Positions 8,466 through 18,107 of a stretch of 64,000 nt of DNA are shown one piece after another. Positions within the stretch are counted from its first letter, which is position 1. The number at the start of each line of letters is the position of its first letter. The stretch comes from CBDFLA01 sp965248915 (lineage in GTDB: Bacteria > Pseudomonadota > Alphaproteobacteria > M2410), in NCBI GenBank assembly GCA_965248915.1, contig OZ252216.1, forward strand, positions 806,001 through 870,000. The letters are read 5' to 3'. The notes beneath the pieces were generated by a model. That model had not been told where the DNA came from and made no database searches. It worked only from the letters and a program-made list of their open reading frames with translations. The position numbers were made by a program, and so were the translations under genes.

Positions 8466-9873
8466 CCTACTCAGAACCACAACCTTTCGGGTTGCCATGA
8501 TTTACCTGGCGATCTTCTCCTTCAGTGCGTTCTTGGTACTCGCCAGCATCTATTGGAATACGGCCGGGTTTATGGCTCGCCAAACAGACGAAACGCTTGA
8601 AGCTGAAGCGTTCGGCCTTGCCGAGCAGTATCGTCAGCGAGGCTTGCGCGGTCTTGAGCAGATCATCATTGGTCGCAGCAGAGATCGGCAAGGCAGTTTC
8701 TACCTTTTAACAGACCCAGACCGTCGTCGTTTGGTTGGAAATCTAAGTAGCTGGCCCAACGTCAAAACTGGCCCAGGAGGGTGGTTGGATTTCCAGTACG
8801 AGACGGAAACCGGCGAGGGCAGAGAAACCCACGCAGCAAGGGGGCGCCATTTCAATCTACCTCAGGGTTTTCATCTTTTGGTGGGTCGTGATGTGCATGA
8901 ACGCCTCGCTATTGAGCAGCAAATTGTTTCTGCCCTGACCTGGGGTGGCTTCCTAACGGCATTGCTTGGTCTTGTTGGGGCGATCGTCATCAGCCGAAAC
9001 ATGGTCGCGAGGATTGATGTCATCAACAAGACGAGCCGCGATATCATGGGTGGCGATCTGTCACGCCGCGTTCCTGTGAAAGGGACTGGCGATGAAATGG
9101 ATCAACTGGCTGAAAATCTGAACGCCATGTTGGACAAGATTGAGCGCCTTATGGCCGGGATGCGCGAAGTCACCGACAATGTCGCTCATGATCTTCGAAG
9201 CCCTCTTAACCGAATTCGCAGTCGCCTTGAGGTTACCCTCATGCAGCGAGACAATACCGGTGAATACAAACAAGCCATCGAGCAGACCATTCAAGAAGCT
9301 GATGATCTCTTGAGCACTTTTAACGCATTGCTGGCCATCGCAAGGGCCGAAGCGGGTGCCGCGAGAGAGACCATGAGCGCAATCGATCTGTCTGAAGTTG
9401 TGCGCGATACCGCCGAACTGTATGAACCTGTGGCTGAGGAGAAAAGGCAGTCCTTTGAGGTCGAAGTGGACAACGTGTCCAGTGTTTGGGGCAATCGCGA
9501 GATGATTGCACAAGCGGTCGCAAACCTGATCGACAACGCCATCAAGTATACTCCTGACGGGGGCGATGTGAGCGTGTCCCTAAAACCTGGGAAGAAAGGC
9601 GCCTTGGAAGGTCACGATGCGTTGAGGCTAACCATTCGTGATGGAGGACCGGGTATCCCTGAGACAGACAGAGACCACGTCAGAAACCGGTTTGTAAGGC
9701 TTGAGCGGTCTCGAAACAAGCCGGGCAGTGGTCTCGGCCTATCGCTTGTCTCAGCCGTTGCTCAGCTGCACGAAGCCCGCTTTACACTGTCAGACAATGA
9801 TCCGGACAAACACCCGCCAGGTCTGCGGGCAACGATGATTTTCCCGGCAGCTGACGGCTCGAATGCCGCGTAG
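8452..9873 (+). CDS. Sensor histidine kinase, partner of the upstream regulator
   Basis: 473 residues if started at GTG 8452; an in-frame GTG at 8431 would add 7. The 8452 start is preferred because an AGGA lies upstream of it and MPLLNLLRTTTF leads straight into the first membrane segment. The layout is TM1, a periplasmic sensor of about 130 residues, TM2, HAMP, a HisKA domain with His246 in the H-box AHDLRSPLNRIRSRLE, and an HATPase domain with an N-box (NLIDNAIKYTPDGG) and a G-box (GSGLGLSL). It overlaps the response regulator by 14 bp, so they are translated together. The signal is unknown. Confidence 0.93.
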   Translation: MPLLNLLRTTTFRVAMIYLAIFSFSAFLVLASIYWNTAGFMARQTDETLEAEAFGLAEQYRQRGLRGLEQIIIGRSRDRQGSFYLLTDPDRRRLVGNLSSWPNVKTGPGGWLDFQYETETGEGRETHAARGRHFNLPQGFHLLVGRDVHERLAIEQQIVSALTWGGFLTALLGLVGAIVISRNMVARIDVINKTSRDIMGGDLSRRVPVKGTGDEMDQLAENLNAMLDKIERLMAGMREVTDNVAHDLRSPLNRIRSRLEVTLMQRDNTGEYKQAIEQTIQEADDLLSTFNALLAIARAEAGAARETMSAIDLSEVVRDTAELYEPVAEEKRQSFEVEVDNVSSVWGNREMIAQAVANLIDNAIKYTPDGGDVSVSLKPGKKGALEGHDALRLTIRDGGPGIPETDRDHVRNRFVRLERSRNKPGSGLGLSLVSAVAQLHEARFTLSDNDPDKHPPGLRATMIFPAADGSNAA

Positions 9874-10101
9874 CCACTCTTTCAAGACATGTTGCGTTTG
9901 CAAAAGTGATTCGAAATTCTAGTTTCGACAAACAAAAATCCTGCCTTTAGCAGAGTTGAAATGACATTTTGCGGCACTTGAAAACCGCAATCGGCCTATT
10001 ACCCAGTAAAAATAAGCGATTTAGGTCGAATCTAGTGCTAAAATCGTGTTGCAAATTTGGATTCCATGCTAATCATTTGCGTACTGTATCTAGCGCTTGT
10101 G

Positions 10102-10133
10102 CCGTGATTCAATGGCAATGCGCGTCATCACGG
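10102..10133 (+). promoter_or_regulatory. Inverted repeat at the ribosome-binding region of the HU gene
   Basis: CCGTGAT (10102-10108) and ATCACGG (10127-10133) are exact reverse complements separated by 18 bases. The right arm runs into the GGAG at 10132-10135, the only Shine-Dalgarno-like element before the ATG at 10147. Folding could hide the ribosome site, or the repeat could be a protein operator. Seven base pairs with a long loop may be chance, so confidence is low. Confidence 0.3.
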
Positions 10134-10146
10134 AGTTTTAAGAGCG

Positions 10147-10434
10147 ATGAGCAAATCTGCATTTATCGAACGCGTCGCAAACAAAGGCGACATGAGCAAA
10201 GCTGAAGCCAAACGCGCTGTTGAGTTGGTTCTGGGCGAAATGGAAGCTGGCATCAAGTCTTCCAAGAAAGACGGTCGCTTCACAGTTGGAACATTCGGGA
10301 CATTTACCGTTTCAAAGCGTCCAGCGCGCATGGGTCGTAACCCGCGTACCGGCGAAGAGATTAAGATCAAGGCATCGAAGACCCTTCGGTTCAAGCCTTC
10401 GACGAACTTGAAGAAAGCAGCCGGCATCAAATAA
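10147..10434 (+). CDS. HU-family DNA-binding protein
   Basis: 95 residues, all within the bacterial HU/IHF fold. The N-terminal helix pair is followed by the GTFGTFTVSKRPARMGRNPR arm and a helical end rich in lysine. HU proteins bend and compact DNA with little sequence preference as dimers. It has its own transcription unit: 273 bp of non-coding DNA upstream and a strong intrinsic terminator directly downstream. It lies between the histidine kinase gene and glnE. It differs from the HupB type by a charged GIKSSKKDGR segment, so an accessory HU-like role is possible. Confidence 0.93.
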   Translation: MSKSAFIERVANKGDMSKAEAKRAVELVLGEMEAGIKSSKKDGRFTVGTFGTFTVSKRPARMGRNPRTGEEIKIKASKTLRFKPSTNLKKAAGIK

Positions 10435-10465
10435 TCTGCCGATCTATTGCTTTCGCGATAGAATT

Positions 10466-10497
10466 GGGCCTGCCGAAGTTTCGGCGGGCCCTTTTTT
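10466..10497 (+). terminator. Intrinsic terminator of the HU gene
   Basis: A GC-rich hairpin (arm GGGCCTGCCGAA, loop G, returning arm with TTCGGCGGGCCC) is followed by six T residues at 10492-10497. It starts 32 bp after the HU stop codon and ends 31 bp before the glnE start, so it insulates the two genes. Confidence 0.92.
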
Positions 10498-10528
10498 GAT
10501 GGGGTCAATTTGAAGTCTGGAGCAACGC

Positions 10529-13474
10529 GTGTCAGTGTTTCAATTTTTGGACGAAATCAAAAGGGTACCGGCGCCCTTTGAGGCTACGCGCGCTGAAAAT
10601 GCTCTAGCTGATTTCAAAAACGAGGTGGATAATTTAGACCGCTTCAAAGACTTGGCCTCGCAATTCATTGAGACGCCTGGCGCACTCGATCTTTTAGCCT
10701 CGATTTTTGGCAACAGCCCTTACCTAACGCGGTTGCTCCTCCTTGACATCGGCGGCTTCTTGGAATTGATGCATGGCTCAAGTCAGGCGTCGTTCTCGAA
10801 AGTCATCGAGGAGATGCATTCGGATGTTCGAAACGCAGGGTCTCGTGCTGATGCGATGAAAGCGCTCCGTATTGCCAAGCGAAAAATGGCACTACTTGTC
10901 GCGATTGCAGACATTTCAGGCGCATGGGAATTAGCGGTCTGCACGCAAGCCCTGACCGACTTTGCTGATGGGGCTCTTCAGGCCTCTCTTCGATACCTGA
11001 TGCGTGAACAGATCGCAAAAGGAAAATTCACTCCCGCTGACCTGGAAAAGCCCGAGGTCAATAGTGGCTTCATAGTTCTTGCCATGGGGAAATATGGGGC
11101 CGGGGAACTTAACTACTCAAGTGATATTGACATCATCGTCTTTTTTGAGCCTGACCTGTGCCCGGTAGCAGAGGGTGTCGAAGCACAAGCGCTATACATC
11201 CGCATCACCAAAGACCTCGTGAAGATGATGCAGCAGAAAACGGGGGATGGTTACGTTTTTCGCACCGATCTCCGACTTCGTCCGGATGCAGGTGCAACGG
11301 CGGTTGCGCTCTCTACGCCAGCTGCTGCCTTCTACTATGAAACCATGGGACAGAACTGGGAACGCGCAGCCATGATAAAGGCGCGTGCGGCCGCCGGTGA
11401 CCTAGTCGCAGGGGAGGTTTTCTTAAGCGAACTGGCACCCTTCGTTTGGCGGCGTTACTTAGACTATGCTGCCATCGAAGACATTCATTCCATTAAACGT
11501 CAGATACATGCCCACAAAGGCCATGCCAAAATAGCCATTGAAGGCCACAACGTAAAACTTGGACGCGGTGGGATCAGAGAGATTGAGTTCTTCGCCCAAA
11601 CACAACAGCTCATCGGCGGCGGGCGCGATAGTTCTTTGAGGGAGCGCACAACGAATGAAGCGTTGAACTCCCTGGCAAATGCCGGAACCGTCAAGCGAGA
11701 AACGGCAGAGCAACTTCAAGAGACCTATCGGTTTTTGCGGGAAGTTGAACACCGAATCCAGATGGTCAATGATGAGCAGACCCATCGATTACCTGAGACA
11801 GAAGAAGGCGTATCGCACATTGCAACGTTCTGCGGCTTTGCGTCGTCCGACGACTTTCGGCGCGAACTTCGGAATCACCTCGAAAGAGTGCAAGGGCACT
11901 ACGCTGAACTGTTCGAGGAAGAACCCACTCTTGGAAAGGCAGAAGGAAATCTCGTCTTCACAGGCGTTGAAGACGATCCCGGAACACTAGAGACACTCTT
12001 GAAAATGGGATTTGAGAGACCATCCGATGTAACCGAAACAATCAGAGGGTGGCACCACGGTCGACTACGATTGATGCGAAGCGAACGCGCCCGCGCGCTC
12101 TTGACAAAACTCATCCCTCATCTCCTGGAAGCAATGTCGCGAACCTCTGACCCAGATGCTGCGATGGCAAACTTCCATCGCTTCCTCGCTGGACTGCCTG
12201 CGGGAGTTCAGCTGTTTTCAATGTTGCACTCAAATCCGCATCTCATGATTCTGCTGGCCGAAATTCTCGGAACCGCGCCGCGACTGGCAAGCGTGTTGTC
12301 GAAAACGCCCGGTGTTCTCGACGCCCTCTTAGACCAGAAGTTCTTTGGCCCTTTCCCAAGCGACATAAAGATGAAGGCTGAACTGCAAAATTCGTTTGAT
12401 CAATGTAAAGGGTTCGAAGAGAAGCTCGATGCGGCCAGAATCTGGGCCCGCGAAATGAGATTTCGTATTGGCGCAAATGTTCTAAACGCAAAGAGTGAAG
12501 CATCAGAAGTCGGACCGGCCCTGACGAGTGTCGCCGACACCATTGTATCGACGATGCAGCCTGCGGTGATTAAGGAACTCGCCATTCGGCACGGAGAGAT
12601 CAACGGAGCAATTAGCGTGATTGCTATGGGAAAAATGGGATCACGAGAAATGTCTTCGACGTCCGATTTGGATCTCATTTTCGTTTATGAAACGGACGAT
12701 CCAGACGCCCAATCGATTGGTCAAAAATCGCTTCATGCCACGCAGTATTTTGCCAGGGTTTCGCAGCGCGTGATCAGTTCATTGTCAGCACCCACTGCTG
12801 AAGGTCAGCTCTACGAAGTGGATGCCAGGCTCCGACCATCGGGAAATTCTGGTCCTCTCGCGGTCAGTTTCGAGGGCTTTTCGAAGTATCAAAGAGAGGA
12901 AGCTTGGACATGGGAGAAGATGGCACTGACGCGTGCGCGCGTCATCACGGGATCTTCATCCTTTAGAGATCGTCTCGAGTCTGAAATCAAGATGGTGCTT
13001 TGTCGGTCTCGAGATCGCGCGGCGACCTTAAACGACGTCTCGGAGATGAGAGCACGCATTTGGAAAGAGAAAGCAACCGACGATGTCTGGGATCTCAAAC
13101 ATGTGCGTGGGGGGTTGGTTGACCTTGAGTTCATCGCTCAAGGCCTTCAGCTCATCCACGCCTCCGCCAAACCTGAAATACTAAGTCCCAACACAACCCA
13201 GGCTTTTGAGAAACTGGGTCATGAAAAACTGATCGGAAATTCCGCAGCTGTGGAGTTGGTCGAGGCCTCAAAAGTCTTGCACCAGGTGACACAAGTTCTT
13301 CGCATATGTGTTGAGGGTGCATTCGACCCAAGCGTTGCACCAGACAGCTTGAAGAGGCTTTTGGCACGAGCTGGTGGGGCCACAGATTTTTCAGAACTCG
13401 AAGACTGTTTGCGTGAAACCCGCCGGATTGTGAAGGGCCATTTCGACAATTTCATTGAAATAGGCAATCCGTAG
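10529..13474 (+). CDS. glnE: Glutamine synthetase adenylyltransferase/deadenylylase GlnE
   Basis: 981 residues, the normal length for this two-headed nucleotidyltransferase. The N-terminal half has the active-site block AMGKYGAGELNYSSDIDIIV and the C-terminal half the matching AMGKMGSREMSSTSDLDLIF. In each, the paired aspartates bind metal. One half attaches AMP to a tyrosine of glutamine synthetase and the other removes it, under control of PII proteins, so it links nitrogen status to ammonia assimilation. The GTG start at 10529 follows the HU terminator. It is the last gene of the ccm-degP-two-component-glnE block seen in related bacteria. Confidence 0.96.
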   Translation: MSVFQFLDEIKRVPAPFEATRAENALADFKNEVDNLDRFKDLASQFIETPGALDLLASIFGNSPYLTRLLLLDIGGFLELMHGSSQASFSKVIEEMHSDVRNAGSRADAMKALRIAKRKMALLVAIADISGAWELAVCTQALTDFADGALQASLRYLMREQIAKGKFTPADLEKPEVNSGFIVLAMGKYGAGELNYSSDIDIIVFFEPDLCPVAEGVEAQALYIRITKDLVKMMQQKTGDGYVFRTDLRLRPDAGATAVALSTPAAAFYYETMGQNWERAAMIKARAAAGDLVAGEVFLSELAPFVWRRYLDYAAIEDIHSIKRQIHAHKGHAKIAIEGHNVKLGRGGIREIEFFAQTQQLIGGGRDSSLRERTTNEALNSLANAGTVKRETAEQLQETYRFLREVEHRIQMVNDEQTHRLPETEEGVSHIATFCGFASSDDFRRELRNHLERVQGHYAELFEEEPTLGKAEGNLVFTGVEDDPGTLETLLKMGFERPSDVTETIRGWHHGRLRLMRSERARALLTKLIPHLLEAMSRTSDPDAAMANFHRFLAGLPAGVQLFSMLHSNPHLMILLAEILGTAPRLASVLSKTPGVLDALLDQKFFGPFPSDIKMKAELQNSFDQCKGFEEKLDAARIWAREMRFRIGANVLNAKSEASEVGPALTSVADTIVSTMQPAVIKELAIRHGEINGAISVIAMGKMGSREMSSTSDLDLIFVYETDDPDAQSIGQKSLHATQYFARVSQRVISSLSAPTAEGQLYEVDARLRPSGNSGPLAVSFEGFSKYQREEAWTWEKMALTRARVITGSSSFRDRLESEIKMVLCRSRDRAATLNDVSEMRARIWKEKATDDVWDLKHVRGGLVDLEFIAQGLQLIHASAKPEILSPNTTQAFEKLGHEKLIGNSAAVELVEASKVLHQVTQVLRICVEGAFDPSVAPDSLKRLLARAGGATDFSELEDCLRETRRIVKGHFDNFIEIGNP

Positions 13475-13614
13475 CCTGCTTACGGAAAATCTGCACACAC
13501 GATCACGTCCAAATACACGCGCTTTTAACCATGAAACCGCATTGTTTTGTAAGTATTTGGGGGATGTACCGGCGGCGCGTCGTCGGCGCGTTCTATCGCT
13601 TCGAGTGAGGTCAG

Positions 13615-15117
13615 GTGTCACAAAACGACGTCATCGTCATTGGTGCCGGTTTGAACGGGCTTGTTTGCGCCGCATATCTTGCGCGCGCGGGGCATTCTGT
13701 TGTTGTGCTTGATCAGGAAAACGATGACGGGACTCCATCAAATGCGGGCTGGATGAACGCTTTCGGAAATCACTTCCCAACAACCCCGGATCAGTATTGT
13801 CGACTTGATTCTTCGATCTTCCGAGATTTGGGTCTCGCTAAACGCCAATTGAAGTTTCATACACCGCAAGCCAATTTCAGCTTTTTCTCCGATGGGAGAA
13901 CTTTCTGCCGCGAGCCATCGCGGTCCCGAATGCAAAGCGCACTTGCGAAAGTTTCAGCGCGAGATGCTCAGAGATACCAAGACTATATTCGGTATCTAAA
14001 GGTCGACCACATCCACGATACGTCATTCGCACGACTTTCCATGATGGATGTCTTGGATGGTTTCTTCGAGACGTCGACCTTGAAAGATCATTTGGTGCAA
14101 ACCAGCTTGGGCGGCAGTCTTTGTGACATGGGGCTAGGACCATTTGATGCTACAACCTCACGAGCCCTGTTATCGGACCCGTTCGTCGGGGTGGGAAATT
14201 CGCATCCACACAACGTGGATCAATCCATCCAATGCTCCCGCATAGACAACAAAGATCTTCTGTCGGCTCTTAGACACATCGTTGTAGATTTGGGCGGATC
14301 GATTGAAACAGACAGTACTGTTTCACGCATCCGCACACGAAACAGCAAAGTCGTCGGCGTAGACCTTGAAGGTGGAAGGTCGATGCAAGCACGCTGGACA
14401 GTGTCCGATCTCAATCTGAAACAAACTGTGTTCACGTTGATCGATTCCACGGCCTTCGATTACAAGCAGCTTCACCGTCTTGCATCCTTTAGGTCTCGTG
14501 GCGCCATTGGACAGGTCAATATGGAGTTGCGTGGTCTGCCTGATCTCACATCACTCTTCTCAAGCTCCAATAATATTGGGTCGATATTCATTTCCGGCGG
14601 TGCAGAGCGGATCCAAGAATGTGTAGACGATTGGCGGATCAATGAAGTCTCCAACCACCTGCCCATTGAGGTTGTATTCCCTCCAGATTTTGATGTGAGG
14701 GAAAGCGACCAGAACCCACTGCTCGTGACGGTTTATGTTTTTTATCTCCCTTATGAACCCAATGCGGGTCAGTGGGACGATGCGGCACGATACGCGCTTG
14801 GCACGCGCGTAGTCGAATGCATATCCAACACGATCCCTGGATTCTCGAACCAGATACAAAACATCGAGACTGTAACGCCCGATGTGTTCGAAGCGCAGCT
14901 TGGTGCTGTAGGCGGTCAATTGATCGGCAGTGAAACCGCAGTCGATCAGTCCACAATTTCCCGAACGCCCAACTTGAAGAAACCAGGCGCGAGATTGCTT
15001 TCTGGATTGGCGGTGTGTGGCCCCGGCGCTTTCCCAACGCACCTTTCCTCAGGTGTTGCAGGGCGGCGTGCAGCAAGTCGTATCCACTTCGGGCGCGGCG
15101 GGGAGGACAGGTTATGA
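13615..15117 (+). CDS. Phytoene desaturase-like FAD oxidoreductase (first of two)
   Basis: 500 residues. The N-terminal Rossmann motif VIVIGAGLNGLVCAAYLARA binds FAD, and the rest follows the amine oxidase/phytoene dehydrogenase fold. The GTG start at 13615 is followed directly by the dinucleotide fold. In family terms it should oxidise a C-C or C-N bond with FAD; the substrate is unknown, and no carotenoid synthesis genes are nearby. The stop overlaps the next gene start (ATGA at 15114-15117). The C-terminal FAD-binding segment around GLAVCGPGAFPTHLSSG keeps the family pattern but is shorter than that of the neighbour. Confidence 0.82.
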   Translation: MSQNDVIVIGAGLNGLVCAAYLARAGHSVVVLDQENDDGTPSNAGWMNAFGNHFPTTPDQYCRLDSSIFRDLGLAKRQLKFHTPQANFSFFSDGRTFCREPSRSRMQSALAKVSARDAQRYQDYIRYLKVDHIHDTSFARLSMMDVLDGFFETSTLKDHLVQTSLGGSLCDMGLGPFDATTSRALLSDPFVGVGNSHPHNVDQSIQCSRIDNKDLLSALRHIVVDLGGSIETDSTVSRIRTRNSKVVGVDLEGGRSMQARWTVSDLNLKQTVFTLIDSTAFDYKQLHRLASFRSRGAIGQVNMELRGLPDLTSLFSSSNNIGSIFISGGAERIQECVDDWRINEVSNHLPIEVVFPPDFDVRESDQNPLLVTVYVFYLPYEPNAGQWDDAARYALGTRVVECISNTIPGFSNQIQNIETVTPDVFEAQLGAVGGQLIGSETAVDQSTISRTPNLKKPGARLLSGLAVCGPGAFPTHLSSGVAGRRAASRIHFGRGGEDRL

Positions 15118-16829
15118 AACTGTCTGCACCTTGGGTCGACAATCTATTGCTCTCCATGAAATGGGCCAGCGCGCCAGCTTTACCTCCTGGGCACTTCGAT
15201 GTCGTCGTGATCGGCGCCGGACACAATGGACTGACATGCGCCGCGTATCTCGCTAAGGCAGGAAAGAAGGTACTGGTGCTCGAAGCCAGTGATAGTATTG
15301 GCGGGTCCTGTAAGACCGGCGCAATCAGCAATGATGCCGTAGGTCCACGCGTTGCGCATTTGTTGCGCGGCCTGTCGCCCAAACCGGCCAAAGATTTGAA
15401 GCTCCGAAAATACGGATACTCTCTCGCAGCCCGAGGCTTAAAGACGATTGCTTTGGACGCAAGTGGTCATCATCTTACCTTTGGGCCAAAACGGTGGGAG
15501 ACCGGCGGTTCGCTGGTGCAGCATTCTGAAAGGGACGCCGAAACCTTTGCTGAATTTCACCGGCAATTCGATACATGGCAGGAAATTGGGGCGCAGTGGC
15601 AATACGCAAGACCGCCCGGCATGACTGATCAAGGTCCCTCGGGTGGTGACGGTTACAAACATTGGTTGGCGGGTTTGCAAGGCGCCAATACGAAACTGAT
15701 CAAAAATCTTGAGACACTTATCCCGGCAGGTGTTGGTGATGTTCTTGATCAAACCTTCGAGACGGACCTTTTGAAGGGTGCACTAGCACTTGATGCGACG
15801 CTTGGCACCGGACTAGGTCCAAGATCGCCTGGAAGCATGTGGCAATTCATAAAGTATTCAGCCTGTATGGGGGGCGACTTGAGTGTCCCAACCGGCGGTG
15901 TGGGATCACTAAGTGATGCTTTGGCGAGGGCGATTGAACACTTGGGAGGGGAGATCCGGACCAAGGAACCTGTCGAAGAGATCATGGTCGAGAAGACCAA
16001 TGTATCAGGCGTCGTTTTGGCCAGTGGCGAACAGATCTATAGCCGTACTGTCGTTTCGGCAATCGATCCCAAAACGGCAATGACAAAACTACTCGGATCG
16101 AAGCACTTAGAAACCGAACATGTCATTGCTATGCAAAGGCCTGCGCCACGAGGCATGAACGCCAAGCTCAATTTGTCTTTGAGCCGTGTTCCGGAAATTG
16201 TCGGGCTTGAAAGTGAGCTCACGTCTTCGTCGCGATTTTTCATTTCACCGAGCGTGCAGTACCTCGACAATGCCTACATTACGGCGAAGAGAGGCATACT
16301 TGTGGACCGCCCAGCCATGGAGCTGACATTCCCAACTCTAATCGACCCGACACTTTCCTTAGACGGTAGACACGTATTGTCGGTTATCGTTCAGGGCGTG
16401 CCATATGATGTTGAGGGCGGATGGGAGTCGGCGCGTGAAACTCTCACGCAAAACTGTGCCACAGTCTTGGCTGAGTACATGCCAGAGTTGGAGAGCTGCA
16501 TTACAGGCGGAGAACTGCTCACCCCCAAAGATCTTGAGACCAATTTTGGTCTACCTGGTGGACATTGGCATTTCGGCGATTTGGAACTTGCAATTCAGTT
16601 CGAGCGACGGCCATTTCTCGGTGCCGCCGACAATCGGTTGCCAATTTCCGGACTCTATTTGTGTGGTGGCGGCTGTCATCCCCAAGGCGGGGTGAACGGC
16701 ATTTCGGCGGTCAATGCTTATGAGGCAATACGAATGGATGAACGCCGAGGGCGACGCGTGGCTCAGTCGATCCACAATGGTGCAAGTAAACAGCATCAAG
16801 TCCTGGCAGAGGAGGTCAGTGATGATTGA
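15114..16829 (+). CDS. Phytoene desaturase-like FAD oxidoreductase (second of two)
   Basis: 571 residues from the ATG at 15114; an in-frame extension to 15015 exists but lies inside the upstream gene, and the ATGA overlap supports translational coupling. It has a FAD Rossmann motif (VVVIGAGHNGLTCAAYLAKA), an acidic end to the second strand (LEAS) and a C-terminal flavin motif (LYLCGGGCHPQGGVNG). It resembles NAD(P)/FAD oxidoreductases of the phytoene dehydrogenase group such as the PYROXD2 relatives. It is a paralogue of the gene before it and overlaps the GcvT-like gene after it by 8 bp, so the three probably work together. The substrate is unknown. Confidence 0.86.
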   Translation: MKLSAPWVDNLLLSMKWASAPALPPGHFDVVVIGAGHNGLTCAAYLAKAGKKVLVLEASDSIGGSCKTGAISNDAVGPRVAHLLRGLSPKPAKDLKLRKYGYSLAARGLKTIALDASGHHLTFGPKRWETGGSLVQHSERDAETFAEFHRQFDTWQEIGAQWQYARPPGMTDQGPSGGDGYKHWLAGLQGANTKLIKNLETLIPAGVGDVLDQTFETDLLKGALALDATLGTGLGPRSPGSMWQFIKYSACMGGDLSVPTGGVGSLSDALARAIEHLGGEIRTKEPVEEIMVEKTNVSGVVLASGEQIYSRTVVSAIDPKTAMTKLLGSKHLETEHVIAMQRPAPRGMNAKLNLSLSRVPEIVGLESELTSSSRFFISPSVQYLDNAYITAKRGILVDRPAMELTFPTLIDPTLSLDGRHVLSVIVQGVPYDVEGGWESARETLTQNCATVLAEYMPELESCITGGELLTPKDLETNFGLPGGHWHFGDLELAIQFERRPFLGAADNRLPISGLYLCGGGCHPQGGVNGISAVNAYEAIRMDERRGRRVAQSIHNGASKQHQVLAEEVSDD

Positions 16830-18006
16830 AACACCCATCTCTGCTGCGAGCCAGGAAAGCGATGCGACGGCCTATTTGCAAGTCGCACCGACACCATTCT
16901 ATCTATCAATGCTGGCGGCCTGCCCCTCAAATAGCTGGTGCACGTGGAATGGATTCACGGTTCCCGACACCTTCACTACCGTCGACGAGGAGTATGATGC
17001 TCTGCACACCGCCGTTGGGATGACCGACGTTTCACCCCTAGCGAGGTATCGTATTAAAGGGGCGCACGCAGACGAATATGCCAACCGGCTCCTCACGGTG
17101 GATGTTGCGAACCAAAGCATTGGACAGATTATCACCTCGCCAATGTGCGACATGCGTGGCGGAACAATCGATGTGGTTGACCTGCTTCGAATGGCAGTCG
17201 ATGAGTTTTGGTTGGTAAGTGAAAAATCACATTTACCCTGGCTGCTAGACAGCGCGATCGGTTTCGATATCACAGTTGATTACATGACCCAGAACATTGC
17301 AGCCCTCCGTCTGACAGGCCCATCATCTGGTAGAATGCTCGAAGCCATTGGTGCGCATGCATCAAGTGGGTTGCCGGAAGGTCGGTCGCAGATAGAGCGA
17401 TTGGGGGATATTGCCATTCGTGTGCTTCGCAAGAGTGGACATCGATACCCGACATTCGATCTTTGGATGCAAGCTGCCCAAGGGCAATCAGTCTGGTCAC
17501 TTTTTTCGCATCGCAAAGCGGAAACGGATCTTCTTCCAATAGGGACAACCGCTTCAGAGATTTTGAGGATTGAGGAGGGACGGCTTCGTTGCGGCGTTGA
17601 TTTTCTTTCCTCAACGAGTTTTCAGGACCCACTGTTCCGACGCACGCCGGTCGAATTGGGTTTTGGAGAAAAGTTGGACACTGAGAAATGCTATTTCAAC
17701 GGTCGTCAAGTACTGCTCAAGAGTGAGCCGATCTTTGCTGTAATTGGATTGGATTTTGAAGAAAACAGAGTAGTCTCGGGTGAAAGTCTGAGAATACCAG
17801 GCACGGAAACCGATATTGGCACGGTATTGTCTGCAACTTGGTCACCAACCCTGAAATCCAACATTGCGATCGCTGAAATTAACCTAGGTGCCGGTGCCTT
17901 GAGCGGGTCCTACGAGGCAACCTCGACAAAATTTCATGGTCTAAGTACACAACGCAAAAAAGCACTCGGAACTGTGAGAAAAAGTCCATTTCTTCCAATT
18001 GTTTGA
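16822..18006 (+). CDS. GcvT-like aminomethyltransferase/folate-binding protein
   Basis: 394 residues from the ATG at 16822. This start has GGAGG about 8 bases upstream and overlaps the previous stop; a frame open from 16714 is rejected. The protein has the GcvT fold. AVGMTDVSPLARYRIKGADA-like residues begin the tetrahydrofolate domain, and ILRIEEGRLRCGVDF is the later signature, with a C-terminal beta-barrel. Family members move one-carbon groups to tetrahydrofolate from glycine, sarcosine, dimethylglycine or DMSP. With two FAD oxidoreductases next to it, oxidative demethylation of a methylamine-like compound is a reasonable inference, not shown. Confidence 0.82.
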   Translation: MIETPISAASQESDATAYLQVAPTPFYLSMLAACPSNSWCTWNGFTVPDTFTTVDEEYDALHTAVGMTDVSPLARYRIKGAHADEYANRLLTVDVANQSIGQIITSPMCDMRGGTIDVVDLLRMAVDEFWLVSEKSHLPWLLDSAIGFDITVDYMTQNIAALRLTGPSSGRMLEAIGAHASSGLPEGRSQIERLGDIAIRVLRKSGHRYPTFDLWMQAAQGQSVWSLFSHRKAETDLLPIGTTASEILRIEEGRLRCGVDFLSSTSFQDPLFRRTPVELGFGEKLDTEKCYFNGRQVLLKSEPIFAVIGLDFEENRVVSGESLRIPGTETDIGTVLSATWSPTLKSNIAIAEINLGAGALSGSYEATSTKFHGLSTQRKKALGTVRKSPFLPIV

Positions 18007-18107
18007 CATTTGCAGAGCTCGCGACGGAATCGAGCCACATTCTCCGTTTAATCTATACAATCAACAAACGTTTCCCCTGGGCGGGCCGAAACAACGGAGA
18101 ACAGACG

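Noticed and set aside
9912..9927. Palindrome CGAAATTCTAGTTTCG after the histidine kinase gene
   Set aside because: It is short, AT-rich and lacks a following T-run, so neither terminator nor operator is supported.
18026..18048. ECF promoter before the EF-hand gene as a firm feature
   Set aside because: GGAAT and CGTTT are only 13 bases apart, shorter than the usual spacing, so it is given only as part of a finding.
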